Origin: Nitrospirota bacterium | Lineage (GTDB): Bacteria; Nitrospirota; Nitrospiria; Nitrospirales; Nitrospiraceae | Length of the DNA stretch: 5,956 nt | Assembly: GCA_016235225.1 (NCBI GenBank) | Contig: JACRLS010000135.1 | Coordinates: 631 to 6,586, forward strand | Reading direction: 5' to 3' | Shown: one piece after another, positions 1 to 5,906 of the stretch | Numbering within the stretch: the first letter of the stretch is position 1 | How the letters are laid out: each line of letters starts with the position of its first letter | Made by a program: the position numbers and the translations under genes | The notes under the pieces: generated by a model | Databases searched by the model: none | Told to the model about the DNA's origin: nothing | Seen by the model: only the letters and a program-made list of their open reading frames with translations

Positions 1-1
1 G

Positions 2-25
2 CTCCGCAAAGACGGTTATATGTAA
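2..25 (+). CDS. cysD: 3' end of an upstream gene, probably sulfate adenylyltransferase subunit 2 (CysD), partial
   Basis: Only seven codons and a TAA stop are visible. They read L-R-K-D-G-Y-M. CysD proteins end in a short basic stretch followed by G-Y-F (a K-K/R-x-G-Y-F type ending), so this tail fits CysD with F replaced by M. CysD is the catalytic PP-loop subunit of ATP sulfurylase, which makes adenosine 5'-phosphosulfate (APS) from sulfate and ATP. It is normally encoded directly before cysN, and here a CysN-type GTPase starts about 80 bases downstream. The call rests on this short tail plus gene order. The other forward frames give no recognisable ending. Most of the gene lies outside the window. 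Confidence 0.5.
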   Translation, partial: LRKDGYM

Positions 26-106
26 AGGCCCCGCTGAACGAGGAAGACTAAGTGATGGATCAGAGCGCGTCGGTCGATTTGTTCAAGACTCAGCACGTAG
101 CACTGG

Positions 107-1966
107 ATGGAACGCATGACTGCACCGGCTGGTAATACCCATCTGTTGGAGACCATGAACATCGTCATCGTGGGCCACGTGGACCACGGCAAGTCCACAT
201 TGCTGGGCCGGCTGTATGCCGACACCGGCTCCTTGCCCGACGGCAAGCTGGACAAGGTCCGGGCGATCTGCCGTCAGCAGGGAAAGGACTTCGAGTACGC
301 GTTTCTCTTCGATGCCTTCCTGGAGGAGCAGGAGCAGGGCATTACGATCGACACCGCCCGCACCTTCTTCAGTTGGCGCGGCCGGCAGTACATCATGATC
401 GATGCTCCGGGCCATAAGGAGTTCCTCAAGAACATGGTGTCGGGCGCGGCCCGCGCCGAAGCCGCGTTGCTGCTCATCGACGCCCTTGAAGGAGTCAGGG
501 AGCAATCCAAGAAGCACGGCTACCTCTTGTCGATGCTGGGCGTGAAACAGGTCGCCGTCGTCGTCAACAAGATGGACCTCGTCGGGTTCCGCCAAGATGT
601 CTTTGACGGCATTGAAAAGGAGTACCGGGATTTCCTGTCGCAACTCAAGGTCGTGCCGGAACGCGTGATCCCGGTGAGCGCCAAGCTGGGGCACAATATT
701 GCCGTGTCGAGCGCTGAGATGTCGTGGTATGAGGGCCCCACCGTCCTCGACCAGCTTGGCCTGTTCAAGAAGGAAACGGCCCGCACCGAACAGGCCCTGC
801 GGTTCCCGGTTCAAGACGTCTACAAGTTCGACGCCCGCCGGATCATCGCCGGCCGCCTCGCCGCGGGACGCGTGAAGGTCGGGGATCGACTGGTGTTTTC
901 GCCGTCGAACAAGACGGCCATGGTCAGAACGATTGAAGCCTTCAATGTGGAGCCTCCCCCGACCGAAGCTACCGCGGGACAGTCGGTCGGCCTCACCCTC
1001 GATGAACAGATTTTTATCGAGCGCGGAGAGCTGGCCGCCCACGAAAGCCACATTCCCCTCGTCTCGACGGCCTTCCGGTCGAACATCTTCTGGCTGGGTC
1101 GCCGCCCCCTCGAGCGGCACCGCAAATACCTGCTCCGGCTCTCCACCCGTGAAGTGGAGGCGGAAGTCGCGACGATTCATCGCATTGTGGATACCGCGGA
1201 CCTCGATCAGCGCCTGGGGGGGATATCCGTAGCGAAGAATCAGGTGGCCGAGGTGACGCTACGGACAAAGATGCCCGTGGCCTTCGACCTCTGCAGCTCG
1301 TTCGAAGCCACGGGGCGGTTCGTGCTGGTGGACGAGTATGACATCTCGGGCGGCGGCATCATCACCGAGTTCCTGAAAGACGAGCAGGAATTCCTCCGCG
1401 ACGAGGCGCGCCGCCGCGACATCGCTTGGGTCAAGGGAGAGGTCAAAACGGATGACCGCGCACAACGCTACGGGCACCGGGCCGCCCTCATTCTGCTCTG
1501 CGGCGGGCGGCACGTCGGCAAGTCGTTCCTGGCGCGGAAACTCGAGGAGGTCCTCGTGGCGGAAGGACGTCATGCCTACCTCTTGGACGGCGAAAACCTG
1601 CGACACGGACTGGATGCCGACTTGACTGATGCCGAACAGACCGACGTGACCGAGCAGGCCCGCCGGTACGGGGAGGTCGCCCGCCTCTTGACGGACGCGG
1701 GCGTGATTGTCGTCTCGACGACCAATCCCTTCGGGCTGGCCTACCGGCAGGCCACGCAAACCATTCGCACGCTGGTCCATCCGGTCCCGCTGTTGGTCGT
1801 CCACATGAGCAATAGCGCAGAGGAGGCGGCGGCAGAGGCTGACCTGACCTTCGCCGGGCCGAAGGATTTCGACGAGGCGGCCCGCCGCGTGGTGGAGGAA
1901 CTCAAGCGACGCGGGGTCTTGATGCAAGCTCCAGGCGGAGCCCCCACGTTCCAATACTCCATCTAG
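107..1966 (+). CDS. cysN: CysN-type sulfate adenylyltransferase GTPase fused to a degenerate APS-kinase-like domain (CysN/C-like)
   Basis: A 619-residue cytosolic protein. CysN hydrolyses GTP to drive APS synthesis by CysD. The translation-factor GTPase motifs are all present: P-loop GHVDHGKST (residues 23-31), GITID (78-82), DAPGH (99-103), NKMD (154-157) and SAK (191-193). Beta-barrel domains resembling EF-Tu domains II and III follow, to about residue 450. A CysN-specific stretch, MSWYEGPTVLDQL, follows the SAK motif. From about 455 there is an APS-kinase-like domain with a second P-loop (GGRHVGKS, 466-473) and DGENLRHGL (494-502). It lacks the Arg and Asn that contact APS in the D-R-x-x-N-I-R-R motif and the whole KGLYKKAR lid, so it may not make PAPS. 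Total length matches bifunctional CysNC proteins. The start is uncertain: ATG 107 is the outermost after an in-frame stop at 98, while ATG 116 has a better upstream GGATGGA. The P-loop begins well after both. GTPase identity is firm; kinase activity is doubtful. Confidence 0.87.
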   Translation: MERMTAPAGNTHLLETMNIVIVGHVDHGKSTLLGRLYADTGSLPDGKLDKVRAICRQQGKDFEYAFLFDAFLEEQEQGITIDTARTFFSWRGRQYIMIDAPGHKEFLKNMVSGAARAEAALLLIDALEGVREQSKKHGYLLSMLGVKQVAVVVNKMDLVGFRQDVFDGIEKEYRDFLSQLKVVPERVIPVSAKLGHNIAVSSAEMSWYEGPTVLDQLGLFKKETARTEQALRFPVQDVYKFDARRIIAGRLAAGRVKVGDRLVFSPSNKTAMVRTIEAFNVEPPPTEATAGQSVGLTLDEQIFIERGELAAHESHIPLVSTAFRSNIFWLGRRPLERHRKYLLRLSTREVEAEVATIHRIVDTADLDQRLGGISVAKNQVAEVTLRTKMPVAFDLCSSFEATGRFVLVDEYDISGGGIITEFLKDEQEFLRDEARRRDIAWVKGEVKTDDRAQRYGHRAALILLCGGRHVGKSFLARKLEEVLVAEGRHAYLLDGENLRHGLDADLTDAEQTDVTEQARRYGEVARLLTDAGVIVVSTTNPFGLAYRQATQTIRTLVHPVPLLVVHMSNSAEEAAAEADLTFAGPKDFDEAARRVVEELKRRGVLMQAPGGAPTFQYSI

Positions 1967-1982
1967 ATGGGCTTCCCCAGGT

Positions 1983-2012
1983 TTGACGCCGGAAAAACCC
2001 CTATGGTACTGT
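1983..2012 (+). promoter_or_regulatory. Candidate sigma70-like promoter with extended -10, upstream of the Mrp-family gene
   Basis: The -35 candidate is TTGACG (1983-1988). After an 18-base spacer comes TACTGT (2007-2012), preceded by TGG (2004-2006), which makes an extended -10. The hexamers match consensus at 5 of 6 and 3 of 6 positions. The expected start point is near 2019, giving a leader of about 78 bases. It lies in the 130-base gap after the cysN-like gene. The same layout occurs upstream of yebC. It is inferred from sequence alone. Confidence 0.4.
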
Positions 2013-2096
2013 GCTGCCTCTGAATTAGGCACAGGGGTTGGAACGCCAAGAGCAGGCTCGGTTCGTCTCAGCCTGTCGATCGACACGGGGGCTTCA

Positions 2097-3011
2097 ATGG
2101 GCGACAAGAATCTCACGGCCATCTTGAGCAAGCTGCGGTACGCGGACGACGCGAAGGTGGTCGAGCAGATCACCGACCAGATGCGGAAGGTCCAGAGCCG
2201 CATGGCCGGCATCCGCCGTAAGCTCGTCGTCATGAGCGGGAAGGGCGGGGTGGGCAAGAGCATGACCACCGTCAATCTGGCGCTCGCCTTTGCCAGACAG
2301 GGCCAACGCGTGGGCTTGCTCGACGTCGACCTGAACGGTCCGTGCGTGCCCCGCATGCTGGGCCTTTCGCAGAGAACGTTGACGATCACCCCGGAGGGGG
2401 CCTTGCCCCCGGTCGGGCCGTTGGGCATCAAAGTCGCCTCGATGGATTTCTTCCTCGGCGCCGCGTCGCCCGTCCGCTGGAAGGGCCCGATGGATCTGAG
2501 CCCGGTCTGGCTCGGTCTCATGGAAATGAACGTGATCCGGGAATTTCTCGCCGACGTGATCTGGGGCGAACTGGATTATCTCCTGACCGACCTGCCGCCC
2601 GGCGCGGCGGCCGACAAGCCACCCGTGATGGCGCAGTTCATCCCGGACCTGGCCGGGGCGATCGTGGTCACGACCCCCTCGGAGATGGCCTCCGACGTCG
2701 TTCAGAAGTCTGTGACCTATGCACGCGACATGGGGATTGAGGTCCTGGGCATCGTCGAAAACATGAGCCAGTACCGCTGCCCGTCGTGTGGGGCCGAACA
2801 TCCGTTGTTTGAAGGCAATACCGACGCCATGTGCGGAGCGTTGGATGTCCCCCTCTTGGGACGGATTCCGTTCGACCGGCAATTGGCGCGCACCTTCGAC
2901 AAGGGCGAACCCTTGCTGGACCCGACCTATCCGACCATCCAGCGCTACGACGAGATCGCACAACGGGTGGCCGCGCTTGTGGATCTGAAGAATGTCTTGG
3001 CCCAGTCATAG
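2097..3011 (+). CDS. mrp: Mrp/NBP35/ApbC-family P-loop ATPase, iron-sulfur cluster carrier
   Basis: A 304-residue cytosolic protein. Family members bind a [4Fe-4S] cluster between two subunits and pass it to apo-proteins in an ATP-dependent way. Visible motifs are the deviant Walker A SGKGGVGKS (47-55), an LDVDLNGP switch region, LLTDLPPG, and ENMSQYRCPSCG with the cluster-binding CxxC at C228 and C231. The N-terminal 40 residues are helical and charged, too short for the MIP18-like (DUF59) domain that many bacterial Mrp proteins carry, so this is the short form. Two deviations stand out: Met follows GKS where Thr is usual, and GPCVP replaces the common GPSIP. The start at ATG 2097 has GGGGG five bases upstream. 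A longer reading from TTG 1983 would begin inside the -35 box of the candidate promoter and was not used. The stop TAG is followed directly by TGA. The zinc-ribbon/PCP_red gene starts 54 bases later, with no terminator between them. Confidence 0.9.
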   Translation: MGDKNLTAILSKLRYADDAKVVEQITDQMRKVQSRMAGIRRKLVVMSGKGGVGKSMTTVNLALAFARQGQRVGLLDVDLNGPCVPRMLGLSQRTLTITPEGALPPVGPLGIKVASMDFFLGAASPVRWKGPMDLSPVWLGLMEMNVIREFLADVIWGELDYLLTDLPPGAAADKPPVMAQFIPDLAGAIVVTTPSEMASDVVQKSVTYARDMGIEVLGIVENMSQYRCPSCGAEHPLFEGNTDAMCGALDVPLLGRIPFDRQLARTFDKGEPLLDPTYPTIQRYDEIAQRVAALVDLKNVLAQS

Positions 3012-3055
3012 TGACGGTGCGTGGGGCGCGAGCTGACGGACCACCCGTCGCTCTT

Positions 3056-3060
3056 GGAGG
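3056..3060 (+). promoter_or_regulatory. Strong Shine-Dalgarno GGAGG that fixes the start of the zinc-ribbon/PCP_red gene
   Basis: GGAGG lies five bases before ATG 3066. This supports starting the protein at M-K-F-V-C-L-N-C, with the first zinc-ribbon CxxC right at the N-terminus, and excludes an in-frame upstream GTG at 3021 that would place this ribosome site inside the coding region. Confidence 0.8.
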
Positions 3061-3065
3061 ACGCT

Positions 3066-3860
3066 ATGAAATTCGTCTGTTTGAATTGCGAAACCTACAT
3101 GAACTTCGAGAAGGTTGAAAAGCCCGGCGAGGGCTCGTTGGGCGTCTTCTTCGGGTGCCCGTCATGCGGAGCAAAATTTTCGATGGTAACCAATCCCGGG
3201 GAAACCCAAATGGTGAGTTCACTGGGGGTCAAACTGGGGGGACGAACTGTGGCCGCGGAGCCGTTCGAGATGACGCGCGGGACCCTCACCCAGGAATCAC
3301 AAGCCGGCCGCGATCAGATGGCCGCCTACCTGAATGAGAAGATCCATGGCGGGCAGTCAGCCTCTGTCCAGGCTTCTGCAGGCGCCATGGCGAGCGTGCC
3401 GGCCGGCCCGACGCCCGGTGCGAGCGCGGCTCCGGCGACCGGTACTGGTGAAGGACAGAAATCCGGCGGCTGTCCGTTCTCCGCCATGGTGGCCCAGATG
3501 GGCCTGACCTCGGGCTCTCAAACCGCCCCCGCGTCCGACGTGACGTGGACTGCGGATGCCAAAGAGAAATTGGATCGGTTGCCGAGTTTCGTCCGCCCGA
3601 TGGTGCAGAGCGGCGTTGAGGCCTACGCTCGCAAGCGGGGCTATGCCAAGATCACTCTTCAAGTGATGGACGACTCGAAGAGCGACTCAAACGGCGTCGT
3701 CTGGGAGGTTGATGCGGAAAAGCGGCTGGAGAACATTCCGGACTTCATCCGCCCGATGGCCAGACGAGAAATCGAGCGCCTGGCCAAGGAGCGGGGAGCG
3801 ACCACCATCACCGCTCAGGTCATGGACGATGCCAAAGAAAAATTCATGAAATTCATGTAG
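3066..3860 (+). CDS. Zinc-ribbon protein with two tandem PCP_red domains (PCP reductase family protein)
   Basis: 264 residues in three parts. The N-terminus is a zinc-ribbon-like unit with CLNC (C5, C8) and CPSC (C31, C34). A low-complexity Ala/Gly/Pro/Ser linker (about 95-158) contains a short GGCPF motif with C136. The C-terminus holds two copies of the PCP_red domain (161-205 and 213-257), each W-x-x-D-A ... P-x-F-x-R-P-M ... A-x-x-R-G ... I-T-x-Q-V-M-D-D. By eye the copies match at 21 of 45 positions. PCP_red is known from the C-terminus of the B subunit (BchB/ChlB) of light-independent protochlorophyllide reductase, but nothing else here is photosynthetic and the catalytic BchB core is absent, so a reductase role is not implied. 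No signal peptide or membrane helix is visible, suggesting a cytosolic protein. The last six residues, KFMKFM, come from a perfect 9-bp tandem repeat. It probably shares a transcript with the Mrp-family ATPase. Molecular function is unknown. Confidence 0.85.
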   Translation: MKFVCLNCETYMNFEKVEKPGEGSLGVFFGCPSCGAKFSMVTNPGETQMVSSLGVKLGGRTVAAEPFEMTRGTLTQESQAGRDQMAAYLNEKIHGGQSASVQASAGAMASVPAGPTPGASAAPATGTGEGQKSGGCPFSAMVAQMGLTSGSQTAPASDVTWTADAKEKLDRLPSFVRPMVQSGVEAYARKRGYAKITLQVMDDSKSDSNGVVWEVDAEKRLENIPDFIRPMARREIERLAKERGATTITAQVMDDAKEKFMKFM

Positions 3861-3877
3861 CCCCTGCCCGGGAGGGG
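3861..3877 (+). repeat. Short inverted repeat directly after the PCP_red gene
   Basis: CCCCT (3861-3865) pairs perfectly with AGGGG (3873-3877) across a GCCCGGG loop. It starts at the first base after the stop codon and precedes the larger hairpin at 3888. It has no T-tract, so it may be a 3'-end stabilising hairpin, or it may be incidental in GC-rich DNA. Confidence 0.35.
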
Positions 3878-3887
3878 ACCGTGATCG

Positions 3888-3920
3888 AAGGCCCATCTGG
3901 TTCGAGCCGGATGGGCCTTT
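3888..3920 (+). terminator. Probable intrinsic terminator hairpin after the PCP_red gene
   Basis: AAGGCCCATC (3888-3897) is perfectly complementary to GATGGGCCTT (3910-3919). Inside it, a T-G wobble and two G-C pairs extend the stem to about 13 bp around a TTCGAG loop. The downstream T-run is only TTT, part of it in the stem, so termination may be incomplete. Its position between the Mrp/PCP_red unit and the membrane-protein genes fits an end of operon. Partial read-through would couple the two regions, since no clear promoter was found between the hairpin and the next gene. Confidence 0.7.
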
Positions 3921-3953
3921 CACTTGATGCTTCGGATGATCATCAGGAGACGC

Positions 3954-4715
3954 ATGACTCGCCGATTGCATGGCTGCCTGTTCGGAATCACCCTGGGCCT
4001 TATCCTCACCCTCTCGGAGTTCGGCATGACCCTCAATGCGAAGGAGGTCGAGACGGACCAGGGGGCGATGCATGAGCTCGGCGCAGGCCACGACGGACAT
4101 GTCTCCGGCTCTCAATGGGAAGGGTCACCCGAAGGGAAAGCCTATTCGGAATTCAACCATCACGTCGCCGGCGGGTTGGTCGTCCTGATCGGGCTGGCGG
4201 AACTCGCCGGCGCTCTCGGATGGTCTCGCATGGCGTGGGCGCGCTCCCTGCTCCCGGTGGCGATGATTGGGGGCGGCCTGTTGCTGTTGATCTGGAGCGA
4301 TCACGAAGCCTGGCCCATTGGTCACATGTCGTTTTCACAGACCTACCTGGGGAGAGACCACGAGATCGTTCAACACAAGATCTATGCGATCCTGTCCCTG
4401 AGTCTCGGCACGATTGAATGGCTGAGGAGGAGTGGGGCCCTGCGGCATGTGGCCTGGCGTATGCTGCTACCGGCCTTCGCGTTGGTCGGAGGTCTCATGC
4501 TGTTCATGCACTCACACGGAGCCCATCCGTCGGCTCACAAGATCGCCCTGCATCATGCCGCGATGGGCGCGCTGGCGCTCCTGGCCGGCTCTTGCAAGCT
4601 CGCGTCGGTACAGGGGACCGTGATGCCAGGAGAGATTCGCGTCTCGCGGTGGGAGCTGGCCTGGTCCGGCTTGGTCCTCGCGATCGGCATCCAACTCTTA
4701 TTTTATTCGGAATAG
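3954..4715 (+). CDS. His-rich six-helix membrane protein with signal peptide, unrecognised family
   Basis: 253 residues from ATG 3954. A basic start (MTRR) and hydrophobic stretch to about residue 28 look like a signal peptide, with possible cleavage after L-N-A (29). A His-containing stretch follows (H40, H46, H49), then six hydrophobic segments near 71-88, 97-114, 139-156, 170-185, 199-214 and 234-250. The segments form three related hairpins: each opens with one or two His next to a helix (H69-H70, H141, H200-H201), and the first two end in a polar His-rich loop (SDHEAWPIGH, HSHGAHPSAH). Such pairs of intramembrane His suggest metal or haem binding, as in copper-resistance or cytochrome b-like membrane proteins, but I recognise no family and this is inference. 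AGGAG lies four bases before ATG 3954; in-frame ATGs at 3927 and 3936 and TTG 3924 would add 6-10 residues without a better ribosome site. The next gene starts 20 bases after the stop. Confidence 0.75.
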   Translation: MTRRLHGCLFGITLGLILTLSEFGMTLNAKEVETDQGAMHELGAGHDGHVSGSQWEGSPEGKAYSEFNHHVAGGLVVLIGLAELAGALGWSRMAWARSLLPVAMIGGGLLLLIWSDHEAWPIGHMSFSQTYLGRDHEIVQHKIYAILSLSLGTIEWLRRSGALRHVAWRMLLPAFALVGGLMLFMHSHGAHPSAHKIALHHAAMGALALLAGSCKLASVQGTVMPGEIRVSRWELAWSGLVLAIGIQLLFYSE

Positions 4716-4735
4716 CCTCCCATACGAGACGAGCC

Positions 4736-5023
4736 GTGACGACCGGATGGACCCCCACTCCCACTGTTGCAGCGCTGCTCTCGGCGCTCCTGCCGGGGTT
4801 GGGGCAGCTCTGTTGTCGACAATGGGGACGCGGGGCCGCCTTCATGGCCGGCGCCATCGGAGCGGACGCGGGGCTTGATGTCACCGCTTCCATGATGGCC
4901 TTCGTGCGTACCGGCGTGGTTCCCTCGTCAAGGGGACAATTTCTGATCGGCACCTTGATCGTCGCCGGCCTGGCCGTCTGGAGTATGCTGGACGCCCGCC
5001 GGACCGCCATAAACCAGACATGA
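4736..5023 (+). CDS. Small membrane protein of the TM2-like 'PGLGQ' type
   Basis: 95 residues from GTG 4736. The start region reads V-T-T-G-W-T-P-T-P-T, then ALLSALLPGLGQL (13-25), a second hydrophobic segment (about 34-47), a polar stretch, and a C-terminal helix (about 70-85) ending in WSMLDARRTA. The PGLGQLY ... KG ... W-S-x-x-D-A-Y-R-T-A pattern recurs in small bacterial membrane proteins of unknown function with a TM2-like hairpin. Here a Cys pair (C26, C27) takes the usual Y-N position. GTG was chosen because it is the first plausible start after the previous stop; the upstream AGACGAG is a weak ribosome site, and translation is probably coupled to the preceding membrane-protein gene. 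The reading frame extends further upstream inside that gene, but this is overlap without family support. The function is not known. Confidence 0.65.
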   Translation: MTTGWTPTPTVAALLSALLPGLGQLCCRQWGRGAAFMAGAIGADAGLDVTASMMAFVRTGVVPSSRGQFLIGTLIVAGLAVWSMLDARRTAINQT

Positions 5024-5040
5024 ACCAGGTCCATCCGTCG

Positions 5041-5070
5041 TTGACTCCCTTCGAGAGACTGTGTTAGAAA
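5041..5070 (+). promoter_or_regulatory. Candidate sigma70-like promoter with extended -10, upstream of yebC
   Basis: The -35 candidate is TTGACT (5041-5046, 5 of 6 to consensus). An 18-base spacer follows, then TAGAAA (5065-5070, 4 of 6), preceded by TGT (5062-5064) as an extended -10. The expected start near 5077 gives a leader of about 48 bases before ATG 5125. Together with the 101-base gap this suggests yebC is transcribed separately from the membrane-protein genes. Confidence 0.5.
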
Positions 5071-5124
5071 ACCTCGCTTCTCGCGTGTGTCCTCACATGT
5101 GCACGTTTCACGACACGGGGTGGT

Positions 5125-5880
5125 ATGGGCGGTCATAGTCACTGGGCGACGATCAAGCGGCACAAATCGGCGCAGGACGCCAAGCGCGGAAAGATTTTTA
5201 CGCGCATCATCCGGGAACTGACGATTGCCGCGCGGCAGGGCGGCGACCCGAATGGGAATCCGCGTCTCCGTCTGGCCGTCGCCAAGGCCAAAGAAGCCAA
5301 TATGCCCGGGGACACATTGAAGAAGGCGATCCAGCGGGGGACGGGCGAGCTGCCCGGTGTCACCTACGAGGAGTTCCAGCTGGAGGGATATGGTCCGGGC
5401 GGCACAGCGCTGCTGCTGGAGGTCACGTCGGACAACCGCAACCGCAGCGTCGCCGAAATCAGGAGCCTGCTCACGAAAAACGGCGGGAACATGGCCGAGG
5501 CCGGTGCGGTCGCCTGGCAGTTTCATAAGAAGGGCCTGATCGTCGTCGAGAGAAACAAGGTCGAGGAAGACCGCCTGCTCACCCTGGCGCTGGACGCCGG
5601 CGCAGAGGACGTCAAGGGTTCGGACAAGACCTTTGAGGTCGTGACCGCACCGCACGACTTTGAAGCCGTGAAAAAGGCACTGGCGGACGCCAAAATCGAA
5701 TCGTCCCTGGCCGAGGTGTCGTTCATCGCCCAGAATACCGTCTCCCTCGCCGAGAAGGACGCCGAACATATGCTGAAACTGATGGAGATCCTGGACGAAC
5801 ACGACGACGTGCAAAAGGTCCATGCGAACTTCGACATTTCCGATGAGGTGATGGAAAAGGTGGCGGCCGCCGCCGGCTAG
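5125..5880 (+). CDS. yebC: YebC/TACO1-family protein
   Basis: 251 residues, the usual length for the family. The signature N-terminus is present as GHSHWATIKRHK, followed by DAKRGKIFTRIIREL, NPRLRLAVAKAKEANMP and the glycine-rich GYGPGGTALL region, matching YebC along its whole length. YebC was long annotated as a DNA-binding transcriptional regulator. More recent work on YebC and mitochondrial TACO1 supports a ribosome-associated role that relieves stalling at proline-rich stretches. The protein is cytosolic, with the acidic C-terminal half typical of the family. GGGG lies four bases before the ATG and the family signature begins at residue 2, so the start is secure. A candidate promoter lies about 55 bases upstream. 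A probable ruvA start follows 64 bases after the stop, in keeping with the common yebC-ruv neighbourhood. Confidence 0.96.
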   Translation: MGGHSHWATIKRHKSAQDAKRGKIFTRIIRELTIAARQGGDPNGNPRLRLAVAKAKEANMPGDTLKKAIQRGTGELPGVTYEEFQLEGYGPGGTALLLEVTSDNRNRSVAEIRSLLTKNGGNMAEAGAVAWQFHKKGLIVVERNKVEEDRLLTLALDAGAEDVKGSDKTFEVVTAPHDFEAVKKALADAKIESSLAEVSFIAQNTVSLAEKDAEHMLKLMEILDEHDDVQKVHANFDISDEVMEKVAAAAG

Positions 5881-5906
5881 ACGCGGTGACCCGTGCGGCG
5901 CGGCGA

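Noticed and set aside
83..1180. Long open frame on the - strand across the cysN-like gene
   Set aside because: It lies opposite a gene with clear GTPase motifs, shows no recognisable motif itself, and is expected in GC-rich DNA.
1996..2039. Imperfect hairpin AACCCC/GGGGTT with inner GCCT/AGGC, as a terminator or riboswitch after cysN
   Set aside because: The stem is interrupted by unpaired bases and has no T-run. It overlaps the candidate promoter, and no known riboswitch consensus is recognisable.
1983..2096. N-terminal extension of the Mrp protein from TTG 1983
   Set aside because: The TTG is part of a -35-like box, the added residues resemble no Mrp N-terminus, and ATG 2097 has an upstream GGGGG site.
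1259..2521. Long - strand frame spanning the cysN end and the Mrp gene
   Set aside because: It crosses two well-supported + strand genes and their intergenic gap, and the protein is an arginine-rich low-information sequence.
2094..2963. - strand frame opposite the Mrp gene
   Set aside because: Mirror frame of a strongly conserved gene, His/Arg-rich and without motifs.
4418..4735. Upstream extension of the small PGLGQ protein inside the His-rich membrane gene
   Set aside because: It would overlap a gene with clear helices and signal peptide. The added residues are Arg/Gly-rich with no family similarity.
5084..5105. Palindrome CACATGTG and CGTG/CACG pairing in the yebC leader as an operator
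   Set aside because: The pairing is broken by a bulge and the palindrome is too short to support a specific regulator.
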